A stretch of DNA of 64,000 bases from Tsukamurella sp040611135 (GCF_040611135.1 NZ_JBEXNL010000012.1:1-64000); one strand, 5' to 3'. Positions 8,190-16,628 are shown, counted from the first letter of the stretch. Made by a program: numbers and translations. Notes: a model not told the origin generated them from the sequence alone.

Positions 8190-8223
8190 ACCCTCGCTCA
8201 GCCACCGCTGACGGGGGTTTTTT
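8190..8223 (+). terminator. ilvB attenuator (regulated intrinsic terminator)
   Basis: The stem TCAGC/GCTGA with tetraloop CACC extends outward through a bulge to pair CCCTCG with CGGGGG, followed by seven T residues. It lies 37 bases after the leader-peptide stop and 86 bases before the ilvB start. Bases 8181-8188 next to it are complementary to 8137-8144 in the leader, giving the alternative antiterminator. Confidence 0.78.
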
Positions 8224-8309
8224 GTTGCCCGGATAGCTTCGGGCGACGCATCGCACGCCGATAGTCCATGTTTGAGCAGAGCAACGCTAGAGCACGAGAA
8301 GGTCACATC

Positions 8310-10265
8310 GTGAGCGCACCTACAGCTCGGCCCCACCCAGGGCAGAAGCCCGGGGCCCGCAAGCCCGGCGCCGGGATCCCCGGCGCGCATCCCGCCGCCT
8401 CGAAGCAGCACGTGGCGTCCGACGTCGCGAGCGGCCACCTCGAGGGCGCCCGTACCGTAGCCCCCGAGCGGGTCACCGGTGCGCAGTCGGTCGTCCGGTC
8501 GCTCGAGGAGATCGGCGTCGACACGGTCTTCGGCATTCCCGGCGGGTGCATCCTCCCGGTGTACGACCCGCTGCTCGACTCGAAGAAGGTGCGGCACGTC
8601 CTGGTCCGGCACGAGCAGGGCGCCGGCCACGCCGCCACCGGCTACGCGCAGGCCACGGGCAAGGTCGGCGTGTGCATGGCCACCTCCGGTCCCGGCGCCA
8701 CCAACCTGGTGACCCCGCTCGCCGACGCGCAGATGGACTCGGTCCCGATCGTCGCGATCACCGGTCAGGTCGGCCGCCCGCTGATCGGCACGGACGCCTT
8801 CCAGGAGGCCGACATCTCGGGCATCACGATGCCCGTCACCAAGCACAACTTCCTCGTCTACGACGCGGCCGACATCCCGCGCGTCATCGCCGAGGCCTTC
8901 TATCTCGCGCAGAGCGGCCGCCCCGGCGCCGTGCTGGTCGACATCCCGAAGGACGTGCTGCAGGAGGACACGGTCTTCTCGTGGCCGCCGCAGATCGACC
9001 TGCCCGGCTACCGGCCCGTGACCAAGCCGCACGGTAAGCAGATCCGCGAGGCCGCCCGGCTCATCGCCGCGGCGAAGTCGCCGGTGCTCTACGTCGGCGG
9101 CGGCGTGCTCAAGGCGGAGGCGTCCGAGGAACTGCTCAAGCTGGCCGAGCTGACCGGTATCCCGGTGGTCACCACCCTGATGGCGCGCGGCGTCTTCCCC
9201 GACAGCCATCAGCAGCACATGGGCATGCCCGGCATGCACGGCACCGTCGGCGCCGTGGCCGCGCTGCAGCGTTCGGACCTGTTGGTCACCCTCGGCGCCC
9301 GGTTCGACGACCGCGTCACCGGCAAGCTGGACTCCTTCGCGCCCGACGCGAAGGTCATCCACGCCGACATCGACCCGGCGGAGATCGGCAAGAACCGGTT
9401 CGCGGACGTCCCGATCGTGGGCGATTGCAAGGAGGTCATCGCCGAGCTCATCGCCGCGATCTCCGAGGACCGCGCCACCATCGCCGCCCCGGACCTCACC
9501 GCCTGGTGGGAGTACCTGGACGGCGTCCGCGCGACCTATCCGCTGGCGTACAACACCCCGTCCGACGGTGCGCTGAGCCCCGAGTACGTGATCGAGCGCC
9601 TCGGTATCGCCGCGGGGCCCGACGCGATCTACTGCGCCGGCGTCGGCCAGCACCAGATGTGGGCCGCGCAGTTCGTCAAGTACGAGAAGCCGCGTACCTG
9701 GCTGAACTCGGGCGGTCTCGGCACGATGGGCTACGCGGTCCCCGCGGCGCTCGGCGCCAAGATGGGCGCGCCCGAGAAGGAGGTCTGGGCGATCGACGGT
9801 GACGGCTGCTTCCAGATGACCAATCAGGAGCTCGCCACCGCCGCGATCGAGGGCGCGCCGATCAAGGTCGCCATCATCAACAACGGCAACCTGGGCATGG
9901 TCCGCCAGTGGCAGACGCTGTTCTACGACCAGCGCTACTCGAGCACCGACCTGTCCACGCACTCGATGCGGATCCCGGATTTCGTCAAGCTCGGTGAGGC
10001 GATGGGCTGCGTGTCCTTCCGCTGCGAGCGCGCCGAGGACGTCGACGCGATCATCGCGCAGGCGCGGGAGATCAACGACCGCCCGGTGGTCATCGACTTC
10101 ATCGTGGGCGCCGACGCCCAGGTGTGGCCGATGGTCGCCGCGGGCACCAGCAACGACGAGATCATGGCGGCACGGGACATCCGTCCGCTGTTCGACGAGG
10201 ACGACGCGGCCGACGAGCCCGCCGTCATCCACGCCGCGATGGAGCGTTCGGAGGAGCAGAAGTGA
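8310..10265 (+). CDS. ilvB: acetolactate synthase large subunit
   Basis: IlvB condenses pyruvate with pyruvate or 2-ketobutyrate to form acetolactate or acetohydroxybutyrate, the first common step of BCAA synthesis. It uses thiamine diphosphate, FAD and magnesium. From the GTG at 8310 the protein has 651 residues. A variable 50-residue head precedes the PYR domain, which has the catalytic Glu in VRHEQGAGHAATGY. The C-terminal ThDP motif runs from GDGCFQMTNQEL to NNGNLGMVRQW. The GTG is preceded by AGAAGG at proper spacing, so I prefer it to the in-frame ATG at 8268. That ATG would add 14 residues (the leader sequence ARAREGHI would be coding). The stop overlaps the GTG of ilvN, so the two subunits are translationally coupled. 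Expression is controlled by the upstream leader peptide and attenuator. Confidence 0.96.
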   Translation: MSAPTARPHPGQKPGARKPGAGIPGAHPAASKQHVASDVASGHLEGARTVAPERVTGAQSVVRSLEEIGVDTVFGIPGGCILPVYDPLLDSKKVRHVLVRHEQGAGHAATGYAQATGKVGVCMATSGPGATNLVTPLADAQMDSVPIVAITGQVGRPLIGTDAFQEADISGITMPVTKHNFLVYDAADIPRVIAEAFYLAQSGRPGAVLVDIPKDVLQEDTVFSWPPQIDLPGYRPVTKPHGKQIREAARLIAAAKSPVLYVGGGVLKAEASEELLKLAELTGIPVVTTLMARGVFPDSHQQHMGMPGMHGTVGAVAALQRSDLLVTLGARFDDRVTGKLDSFAPDAKVIHADIDPAEIGKNRFADVPIVGDCKEVIAELIAAISEDRATIAAPDLTAWWEYLDGVRATYPLAYNTPSDGALSPEYVIERLGIAAGPDAIYCAGVGQHQMWAAQFVKYEKPRTWLNSGGLGTMGYAVPAALGAKMGAPEKEVWAIDGDGCFQMTNQELATAAIEGAPIKVAIINNGNLGMVRQWQTLFYDQRYSSTDLSTHSMRIPDFVKLGEAMGCVSFRCERAEDVDAIIAQAREINDRPVVIDFIVGADAQVWPMVAAGTSNDEIMAARDIRPLFDEDDAADEPAVIHAAMERSEEQK

Positions 10266-10765
10266 GCACCACGCACACGCTGAGCGTTCTGGTCGAGGAC
10301 CGGCCGGGCGTGCTCGCCCGCGTCTCGTCGCTGTTCTCGCGTCGCGGCTTCAACATCGAGTCCCTCGCCGTCGGCGGGACCGAGCTCAAGGGCGTCAGCC
10401 GCATGACCATCGTCGTCACGGTCGACGAGCTGCCGCTCGAGCAGGTCACCAAGCAGCTCAACAAGCTGGTCTCCGTGCTCAAGATCGTCGAACAGGATTC
10501 GACGTCGTCGGTGGCGCGCGAGCTCATGCTCATCAAGGTGCGCGCCGACGCCGCCACACGTGGCCAGGTCACCGACACCGTCGACCTGTTCCGTGCCAAG
10601 ATCGTGGACGTCTCGCCCGACTCGGTGACCATCGAGGCCACCGGTACGCCGGACAAGCTCGACGCGCTGCTGGCGGTCCTGGATCCCTTCGGGATCCGCG
10701 AGATCGCCCAGTCCGGCGTCATCGCGCTGGGACGCGGCCCCAAGTCGATCACCGCGACCCGCTAA
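10262..10765 (+). CDS. ilvN: acetolactate synthase small (regulatory) subunit
   Basis: IlvN binds the catalytic IlvB subunit, raises its activity and confers valine feedback inhibition. The 167-residue protein has an N-terminal ACT domain starting TLSVLVEDRPGVLARVSSLF, with the effector-site Gly and the NIESLAVGGTE strand. The C-terminal ALS_ss domain is present from about residue 85. The GTG start overlaps the ilvB TGA in the sequence GTGA. Length and domain layout are normal. Confidence 0.96.
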   Translation: MSTTHTLSVLVEDRPGVLARVSSLFSRRGFNIESLAVGGTELKGVSRMTIVVTVDELPLEQVTKQLNKLVSVLKIVEQDSTSSVARELMLIKVRADAATRGQVTDTVDLFRAKIVDVSPDSVTIEATGTPDKLDALLAVLDPFGIREIAQSGVIALGRGPKSITATR

Positions 10766-10808
10766 CTTAACTACTGCAAAAAATTTTCAGAAGGGACAAG
10801 GAACCACC

Positions 10809-11822
10809 GTGGCAATCGAACTGTTCTACGACGAGGACGCCGACCTCTCCATCATTCAGGGCAAGAAGGTCGCCGTCATCGGCTACGGCTCGCAGGGGCA
10901 CGCGCACTCGCTGAGCCTGCGCGACTCCGGCGTCGACGTGCGGATCGGCCTCAAGGAGGGCTCGAAGTCGCGCGCCAAGGCCGAGGAGCAGGGCCTGACC
11001 GTCGGCACGCCCGCCGAGGTCGCCGCGTGGGCCGACGTCATCATGCTGCTCGCGCCCGACACCGCGCAGGCCGAGATCTTCAAGGCCGACATCGAGCCGA
11101 ACCTCAAGGACGGCGACGCGCTGTTCTTCGGCCACGGCCTGAACATCCACTTCAAGCTGATCGAGGCCCCGGCCAACGTCACCGTCGCGATGGTCGCCCC
11201 CAAGGGCCCCGGCCACCTGGTGCGTCGTCAGTTCGTCGACGGCAAGGGCGTCCCCGCCCTCATCGCGGTGGACCAGGACCCGACCGGCAACGGCCAGGCG
11301 CTCGCCCTGAGCTACGCCGCCGCGATCGGTGGCGCCCGCGCCGGCGTCATCAAGACCACCTTCAAGGAGGAGACCGAGACCGATCTCTTCGGTGAGCAGG
11401 CCGTGCTGTGCGGCGGCACCGAGGAGCTCGTCAAGGTCGGCTTCGAGGTGCTCGTCGAGGCGGGCTACGCCCCCGAGATGGCCTACTTCGAGTGCCTGCA
11501 CGAGCTCAAGCTCATCGTGGACCTCATGTACGAGGGCGGCATCGCCCGCATGAACTACTCGGTGTCCGACACCGCGGAGTTCGGCGGCTACCTCTCGGGC
11601 CCGCGCGTCATCGACGCCGACACCAAGAAGCGCATGCAGGACATCCTCACGGACATCCAGGACGGCACTTTCGTCAAGCGCCTCGTCGCGAACGTCGAGG
11701 GCGGCAACAAGGAGCTCGAGGGCCTGCGCAAGGAGAACGCCGAGCACCCGATCGAGGTCACGGGCAAGAAGCTGCGCGACCTGATGAGCTGGGTCGATCG
11801 CCCGATCACCGAGACTGCCTAG
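10809..11822 (+). CDS. ilvC: ketol-acid reductoisomerase (class I)
   Basis: IlvC carries out the NADPH- and magnesium-dependent alkyl migration and reduction of acetolactate to dihydroxy-isovalerate. The 337 residues are the normal length of the short class I enzyme. The N-terminal Rossmann motif GYGSQGHAHSLSLRDSG is intact, followed by LKEGSKSRAKAEEQG, where basic and Ser residues bind the NADPH phosphate. The C-terminal knotted domain has the metal-binding Glu residues in ETDLFGEQAVLCGG and FECLHELKLIVDLMYEGG. A GTG start is preceded by AAGGA. The 43-base gap after ilvN contains a short A/T-rich run. An IR terminator follows immediately downstream, ending the ilvBNC operon. Confidence 0.97.
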   Translation: MAIELFYDEDADLSIIQGKKVAVIGYGSQGHAHSLSLRDSGVDVRIGLKEGSKSRAKAEEQGLTVGTPAEVAAWADVIMLLAPDTAQAEIFKADIEPNLKDGDALFFGHGLNIHFKLIEAPANVTVAMVAPKGPGHLVRRQFVDGKGVPALIAVDQDPTGNGQALALSYAAAIGGARAGVIKTTFKEETETDLFGEQAVLCGGTEELVKVGFEVLVEAGYAPEMAYFECLHELKLIVDLMYEGGIARMNYSVSDTAEFGGYLSGPRVIDADTKKRMQDILTDIQDGTFVKRLVANVEGGNKELEGLRKENAEHPIEVTGKKLRDLMSWVDRPITETA

Positions 11823-11840
11823 GTCTCACCGCACGCCCGG

Positions 11841-11873
11841 AGCCCCGTCGAACCGTCCAGGTTCGACGGGGCT
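11841..11873 (+). terminator. terminator of ilvBNC
   Basis: AGCCCCGTCGAAC pairs perfectly with GTTCGACGGGGCT over 13 base pairs around a seven-base loop, followed by CTTG. It ends 36 bases before the TetR gene. Confidence 0.82.
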
Positions 11874-11874
11874 C

Positions 11875-11929
11875 TTGCGCGTCCGGACGTCCCGCGCTAC
11901 CGTCTGAACATGTTCAATGAACATGTTCA
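11875..11929 (+). promoter_or_regulatory. tetR promoter with two tandem palindromic operators
   Basis: TTGCGC (11875-11880) and TACCGT (11898-11903), 17 bases apart, form a promoter whose start point falls at or near the ATG at 11910. Two identical 12-base palindromes, TGAACATGTTCA, lie at 11905-11916 and 11918-11929. They cover the transcription start and the first codons. Their spacing (13 bases centre to centre) suits two adjacent repressor dimers, so autoregulation by the encoded TetR protein is likely. Confidence 0.65.
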
Positions 11930-12509
11930 GTCGCGGGCGGAGGCGAAGGCCGACACTCGGTCGCGGGTGCTCGCCGCCGCCGACCGCTCGTTCCGCGAGC
12001 GCGGCTTCTCGGGCACGACGGTGCGCGGCATCGCCGCCGACGCCGGCGTCAGCGTCGGGACCGTGATGGGGGTCGGTGACAAGGACGCGCTGCTCATCGC
12101 CATCGTCGACGACTGGATCGCGGCCGTGCACGCGGGCCGCGAGCCCGCGGCGGTGCTGCCGCCGCTGACGCCGGGGGAGGCGACGGTGCGCCTCGTCGAG
12201 GTCGTCCGGCCGTTCGTCACCTACTTCAACGCCGACGGTGACCTCTCCCGCGAGTACGCAGCGGTCCTCGCGCGGGGCAGGCACCGTTCCCGCACGTTCG
12301 GCGACCTCGGCGACGAGCTGCAGGCTGACTTCGAGCAGGTCTTCGCGGCCGCGGGCTGTGCCGATCCCGGCGCCGCCGCGCGCAGCCTCTACTTCGTCTA
12401 CATCGGCCTGCTGTTCGCCACCTCAGGCGGCGCGATCACGCGGGAGGCCGCGGCGGAGCGCCTCGTTGAGGCGATCGGACAGATTCTCGGAGAGGGAGTT
12501 CCACAATGA
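11910..12509 (+). CDS. TetR family transcriptional regulator
   Basis: The 199-residue protein has an N-terminal TetR helix-turn-helix. It runs from RSRVLAAADRSFRERGFSGTTVRGIAADAGVS in pieces at residues 16-47, with the recognition helix near VSVGTVMGVGDKDAL. The C-terminal ligand and dimerisation part is variable, so the inducer cannot be read. The ATG lies inside the operator region and six bases after a -10 box, which points to a leaderless and self-repressed gene. Its stop overlaps the start of the following DoxX-like membrane gene (ATGA), so the two are coupled and that membrane protein is its probable co-regulated target. Confidence 0.9.
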   Translation: MFNEHVQSRAEAKADTRSRVLAAADRSFRERGFSGTTVRGIAADAGVSVGTVMGVGDKDALLIAIVDDWIAAVHAGREPAAVLPPLTPGEATVRLVEVVRPFVTYFNADGDLSREYAAVLARGRHRSRTFGDLGDELQADFEQVFAAAGCADPGAAARSLYFVYIGLLFATSGGAITREAAAERLVEAIGQILGEGVPQ

Positions 12510-12874
12510 CCACCGGTTTCATCGATACGCCGCACTGGCCGTGGCTCACGGTCGCGCTCTCCGTCGTACTGCTCGGCGACGCGCTGATGTCCCTGCGCCC
12601 GCCGGCCTTCATCCGCGACTGCCTCGACGGGGTCCGGTTCCCGCGCGACTGGTGGTGGACCCTCGTCGTGATCAAGCTGGTCGCGGTCGCGGGGCTGCTC
12701 GCCGGCCTCCACTATCCGGGCGTCGGCTTCGCGGCGAACGCGGGCGTGGTCGCCTACTTCGTCTGCGCAGCTGTCGCGCACGTCCGCGCTGGCTTCCTCG
12801 GCTCGACCTTCTGGGTGAACTGCCTCGGCATGCTCGGCTTCTCGGCCCTCGTGCTGATCCTGTCGTACGCCTGA
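12506..12874 (+). CDS. small four-helix membrane protein, DoxX-like
   Basis: The 122-residue product is almost entirely hydrophobic with four predicted membrane segments, starting WLTVALSVVLLGDALMSL and ending LGMLGFSALVLILSYA. A short basic cytoplasmic loop (PAFIRDCLDGVRFPRDW) lies between the first two. This architecture matches DoxX-like/DUF6632-type proteins seen next to TetR genes. No catalytic residues are recognisable. It is translationally coupled to the upstream TetR gene through an ATGA overlap and is followed by a strong terminator. A role in detoxification or membrane stress is possible from the regulator type but cannot be shown. Confidence 0.75.
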   Translation: MTTGFIDTPHWPWLTVALSVVLLGDALMSLRPPAFIRDCLDGVRFPRDWWWTLVVIKLVAVAGLLAGLHYPGVGFAANAGVVAYFVCAAVAHVRAGFLGSTFWVNCLGMLGFSALVLILSYA

Positions 12875-12903
12875 AGGGGCGCCCGCTCGTGGCGGGCGCC
12901 CCT
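12875..12903. terminator. bidirectional terminator
   Basis: AGGGGCGCCCGC pairs perfectly with GCGGGCGCCCCT (12 base pairs, five-base loop TCGTG). It begins immediately after the DoxX-like stop and lies just ahead of the convergent MFS gene end. Confidence 0.8.
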
Positions 12904-12920
12904 CGGCATGACCGACACCC

Positions 12921-14261
12921 TCAGGCGGTCAAGTCCTTGGCCCGGGTCTCGGGCACGGTGCACATCGTGATGATCGATACGACGCCCAGTGCCATCGCGT
13001 ACCCGAGGAACACCTCGGGTCGGCCGAGAGAGCCGAAGTAGGTCTGCAGGTAGGGCGCCGTGCCGCCGAACGCCGCGACGCACAGCGCGTAGGGCAGCGC
13101 AAGGCCGAGGGTGCGGATATTCGTCGGGAAGATCTCCGCGTACACCGCGACGGTGACCGACGCGAGTGCCGACAGCGGGACCATCGCGAGCGACATGGCC
13201 GCGAACAGACTCCAGGCCGACGGGGTGAGCATCGCGTTGAGGGGGAAGGTCAGCGCCACGATCGCGACGGCCGCCGAGATCATCACGGGCTTGCGGCCGA
13301 CCCGGTCCGACAGCCTGCCCCACAGCGGGCACAGCGCGAGGAACACCAGCTGAGCCCCGGCACCGGCCCAGAGGGCGTCGGCCTTCGGAACCTTGATCAC
13401 GGCGATCGCGTAGGCGGGAGCGGAGACCGCCCACGCGTAGTACAGGACCGTCATTCCCAGGACCATCCCGCAGATCTGCAACAGCAGCTTGGGGTGCCGG
13501 CGCACGCCGTCGAAGACGGAGCGCTTCGGCGCATCGGTGGACCCGCGCGCCGCCTTGTGGCCCTCGAAGATCTCGCTCTCCTCGAGTCGCGTCCGCATGT
13601 ACAGCGAATAGAAGCCGAAGACACCGCCCAGGACGAACGCGATCCGCCAGCCCCACGAATGCATGGCATCGTCAGACAGTGACGACGCGAGGATCCCGGC
13701 CAGTACGAGAGCCGCGAGCTGCCCCACCGTGCCGGAGACGTAGATGATCGATGACCAGAGCCCGCGTCGCTCGCGCGGGGCCTCCTCGGCGATGTACGTC
13801 TGCGCGGCGGGCAGTTCGCCGCCGTGCGCGAGTCCCTGGGCCAGGCGGGCGATCACCAGCAGCACGCTGGCGGCGACGCCGATGGTCGCGTAATTCGGGG
13901 TGAGGCCGATCAACAGGCTGCCACCGGCGCCGAGGGCGACGGTCCAGGACATCGCGGACTTGCGGCCCAGGCGGTCCGAGAGCCAGCCGAAGAATATCCC
14001 GCCGAAGGGCCGTGCCACGAAGCCCACCGCGAACACGGCGAGCGTCTTGAGAAGACTCGACGCGGCATCCTCGGTGTGGAAGAACTGGGCGGCGAAGAAC
14101 GGCGCGAAGACGGCGTAGATGCCCCAGTCGAACCACTCCATCGCGTTACCGGAGCCGACGCCGAGCAGCGTCTTCGCGGTGCTCTGTCGCTTCGCCGGTC
14201 CGGCCGCGGCGGGTTCCTGGGGCGCGGGGGAGTCCGAGGGCTTGGGCATCGTGGCGGTCAT
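12921..14261 (-). CDS. MFS transporter, metabolite:H+ symporter (MHS) type
   Basis: The 446-residue protein has 12 hydrophobic segments and the MHS-family hallmarks. These include SGNAMEWFDWGIYAVFAPFFA at the start of helix 1 and the loop motif GWLSDRLGRKSAM between helices 2 and 3. This family imports organic acids, osmolytes or amino-acid-derived compounds with protons (ProP, ShiA and KgtP are members). The ATG overlaps the stop of the upstream M20 amidohydrolase gene (ATGA), so hydrolase and transporter are co-translated. The likely scheme is uptake of an N-acyl or amide compound that the hydrolase then cleaves; the substrate is not identifiable. Both genes are divergent from an AsnC-type regulator. 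Confidence 0.88.
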   Translation of the reverse strand: MTATMPKPSDSPAPQEPAAAGPAKRQSTAKTLLGVGSGNAMEWFDWGIYAVFAPFFAAQFFHTEDAASSLLKTLAVFAVGFVARPFGGIFFGWLSDRLGRKSAMSWTVALGAGGSLLIGLTPNYATIGVAASVLLVIARLAQGLAHGGELPAAQTYIAEEAPRERRGLWSSIIYVSGTVGQLAALVLAGILASSLSDDAMHSWGWRIAFVLGGVFGFYSLYMRTRLEESEIFEGHKAARGSTDAPKRSVFDGVRRHPKLLLQICGMVLGMTVLYYAWAVSAPAYAIAVIKVPKADALWAGAGAQLVFLALCPLWGRLSDRVGRKPVMISAAVAIVALTFPLNAMLTPSAWSLFAAMSLAMVPLSALASVTVAVYAEIFPTNIRTLGLALPYALCVAAFGGTAPYLQTYFGSLGRPEVFLGYAMALGVVSIITMCTVPETRAKDLTA

Positions 14262-15478
14262 CGGGCACCGCCCGCGGCGAGCAGGTCCAGGCGCCGCTCG
14301 GCGAGCGTCGCGTAGACCGCGACGCCGTCCTGGAGCACCGACGGGTCGAAGTCGGCCTGCGGCGAGTGGTTCAGCGGCGCGGACGCCGGGTCGAGACCGG
14401 GGAGGGTGGCGCCGATGTTCATGAACACACCGGGGATCTCCTCGAGCACGCGGGAGAAGTCCTCGGAGCCGGCGATGGGGTTCTTCGCGGTGAGGAACCG
14501 CTCCTCGCCGAGGGCCTCGCGGACCACGTCGGCGCCGAAGGCGGTCTCCCACTCGTCGTTGATCGTGACCGGGTATTCGGCGATGAGCTCGTGATCGACG
14601 TCCACGCCGTTCGCGTGGGCGACGCCCCGCAGCGTCTGCGTGATCGCCCGCTCCAGGAGTTCCTCGCTCTCGCGGCTGAATCGCCGGACGGTGGCCTCGA
14701 AGGTCACCGTCTCGGGAATGACGTTCGCCTTGGTGCCCCCGTGGATCGACCCGACGGACAGGACCACGGGGTCGAAGATGTCGAAGGTCCGCGTGATCAT
14801 CGTCTCCAGCGCCGCGATCATCTGCGCGGCGGCGAGGATGGGGTCCTTCGCGCGGAACGGCATCGAGCCGTGGCCGCCGGCGCCGCGCACCGTCACGACC
14901 AGCTTGTGCGAGGCCGACATCATCGTCCCGGGGCGGGAGGTGAAGACGCCGCTCGCGGTCATCGTCGAGATCACGTGCAGCGCGTAGGCGGCGTCAGGTC
15001 GTCGTCCGGAAGCCTCCAGCACGCCCTCGTCGATCATCACGCCGGCGCCGTCGAAGCCTTCTTCGCCCGGCTGGAACATGAACACCACGTCGCCCGCCAG
15101 GTTGTCGCGGTGGCGGCTGAGCAGTTGTGCCGCGCCGACGAGGGAGGTGGTGTGGAAGTCGTGGCCGCAGGCGTGCATCGCGCCGTTGGTCGAGGCGAAG
15201 TCGAGGCCGGTGTCCTCGGCGACGGGGAGCCCGTCCATGTCTCCGCGCAGCAGCACGGTGGCGGGGTTCTCCGGATCGCGTCGGCCGCCGCGGAGCACGC
15301 CGGTGACGGACGTCGTCCGGGTGCCGGTGGTCAGCTCCAGGCCGAGGCCGTCCAGCTGCTCGAGCACGATCTCCTGAGTGCGCGGCAGGATCAGCCCCAC
15401 CTCGGGGGTGGCGTGCAGCCGCTGCCGCAGCTGCTCCAGGTCGCCCTGCATCTGCGCGGCGTCGTCGACAAGGTTCAT
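14258..15478 (-). CDS. M20 family metallo-amidohydrolase
   Basis: This 406-residue enzyme belongs to the M20D amidohydrolases (hippurate hydrolase, IAA-amino-acid hydrolase, N-acyl amino acid hydrolases), which use two metal ions to cleave amide bonds. Metal-binding segments are visible: GDMDGLPV near residue 85, HACGHDFHTT around 105-114 and the catalytic Glu pair in FQPGEEGFDGAG. A dimerisation lid occupies the middle (about 190-310), and the C-terminal GSEDFSRVLEEIPGVFMNIG strand-helix is typical. I chose ATG 15478 because GGAAGGAAG precedes it; the in-frame upstream start would extend into the divergent promoter region. It is coupled to the following MFS gene by ATGA and is divergent from an AsnC-type regulator that probably controls both. 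Confidence 0.9.
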   Translation of the reverse strand: MNLVDDAAQMQGDLEQLRQRLHATPEVGLILPRTQEIVLEQLDGLGLELTTGTRTTSVTGVLRGGRRDPENPATVLLRGDMDGLPVAEDTGLDFASTNGAMHACGHDFHTTSLVGAAQLLSRHRDNLAGDVVFMFQPGEEGFDGAGVMIDEGVLEASGRRPDAAYALHVISTMTASGVFTSRPGTMMSASHKLVVTVRGAGGHGSMPFRAKDPILAAAQMIAALETMITRTFDIFDPVVLSVGSIHGGTKANVIPETVTFEATVRRFSRESEELLERAITQTLRGVAHANGVDVDHELIAEYPVTINDEWETAFGADVVREALGEERFLTAKNPIAGSEDFSRVLEEIPGVFMNIGATLPGLDPASAPLNHSPQADFDPSVLQDGVAVYATLAERRLDLLAAGGAR

Positions 15479-15570
15479 CGATCTTCCTTCCTTCCGGGTC
15501 TGTGACCGGAGACACATCCGGTTGGAAGACCAAGGTAGGTATCGCGTCGAGGTGAACTCTGGATCTGCAC

Positions 15571-15585
15571 GAATATTCTATATTC
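15571..15585. promoter_or_regulatory. AT-rich palindrome, probable operator of the AsnC regulator
   Basis: GAATAT-TCT-ATATTC is a perfect inverted repeat in an otherwise GC-rich region, between the divergent hydrolase and AsnC-type genes. It overlaps TATTCT (15581-15586), a candidate -10 for the regulator. This is the arrangement expected of autorepression and of control over the hydrolase/MFS pair. Confidence 0.6.
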
Positions 15586-15605
15586 TGAGCTGTGAGGCGC
15601 GACAC

Positions 15606-16628
15606 ATGATCGAATCTGCCGCCGCGGACCGGTCCCGGGGCACCGACGAGGTGGATCTGACGATCCTGCACGCGCTGCAGATCGCCCCGCGTGCGACCTG
15701 GGCGGAGATCGGCGCCGCGATCGGCGTCGCGCCCACGACGGTCGCGCGGCGATGGGCGAACCTCGAGTCCGGCGGTCGCGCGTGGATCGCCGCGTACGTC
15801 GCGAGCCCGTACTCGCGCCTCGTCTTCGTCCGGATCGACGTGGCGCCGGCGCGGAGCGCGGAGGCCGTGGCGGGCCTGTGCGCCCGGAGCGCGCTGGTGA
15901 CGCTCGACGAGGTGGCCGGGGCTCGGTCGCTCCTCGGGACGCTGGTCGCGCCGAGCACGTCCGCGATGGCCGACGAACTGCATGCGCTCCGGGCGGTCGA
16001 CGGGGTGAGCGTGGTCGAGCCGGTGGTGTCGACGACCGTGGTCGCACACGGCTCGCGGTGGCGTCTCGACGCGCTCGATCCGGAGCAGGAGCGGCGGATG
16101 CGACGGGTCGCGGTGCCGCTCACGGGCGCGCCGGTACCGCAGATCGACGAGACGGACCGCGCGCTGGTGCGGGCGCTGGCGGTGGACGGCCGGGTGTCGG
16201 CCACCGACCTCGCGACCCGGCTCGACGTGAGTGTCAACACCGCGCGCCGACGCGTGGCCCGCCTGCTCGAATCCGGATGGCTCAGCCTTCGCTGCGACCT
16301 GTCGACAGCGATCTCCGGGCACGAGACCCTGGTCTACCTGTGGCTGCGGTTGCCTCCTGGCGACCTCGCGGCTGCGATGGCGGCGATCGCCGACCTGCCC
16401 GACCGTCGAATGGTCGCGACGCTCGCCGGCCGGCACAACCTCCTGGTCAACGCCTGGTTCCACCGCCCGGAGGACCTACTGGACTTCGAAGTGCGGATCG
16501 CGCGACTGTGTCCCACGGCGCTGATCGACGACCGGACGATCGTGTTGCGCAAGATCAAGCACATCGGACGGGTACTCGACTCCGACGGGCGCGCCGTGGA
16601 CCTCGTTCCGCTGCCCGACTTCGCCTGA
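15606..16628 (+). CDS. double-domain Lrp/AsnC family regulator
   Basis: The 340-residue protein is two AsnC units in tandem. Unit 1 has a helix-turn-helix at about residues 14-60 (VDLTILHALQIAPRATW, then TTVARRWANLESGG) and an effector (RAM) domain to about 150. Unit 2 repeats this from IDETDRALVRALAVDGR at about residue 180, with its RAM domain reaching the C-terminus. AsnC/Lrp proteins sense amino acids or related metabolites. The tandem form is common in actinobacteria. It is divergent from the M20 hydrolase and MFS genes and a palindrome at 15571-15585 overlaps its likely -10. A paralogue with the same opening layout begins at 63679 beside another hydrolase and MFS gene. Confidence 0.9.
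   Translation: MIESAAADRSRGTDEVDLTILHALQIAPRATWAEIGAAIGVAPTTVARRWANLESGGRAWIAAYVASPYSRLVFVRIDVAPARSAEAVAGLCARSALVTLDEVAGARSLLGTLVAPSTSAMADELHALRAVDGVSVVEPVVSTTVVAHGSRWRLDALDPEQERRMRRVAVPLTGAPVPQIDETDRALVRALAVDGRVSATDLATRLDVSVNTARRRVARLLESGWLSLRCDLSTAISGHETLVYLWLRLPPGDLAAAMAAIADLPDRRMVATLAGRHNLLVNAWFHRPEDLLDFEVRIARLCPTALIDDRTIVLRKIKHIGRVLDSDGRAVDLVPLPDFA

Noticed and set aside
8268..8309. ATG at 8268 as the ilvB start
   Set aside because: It lacks a Shine-Dalgarno, whereas GTG 8310 has AGAAGG at good spacing. It remains possible.
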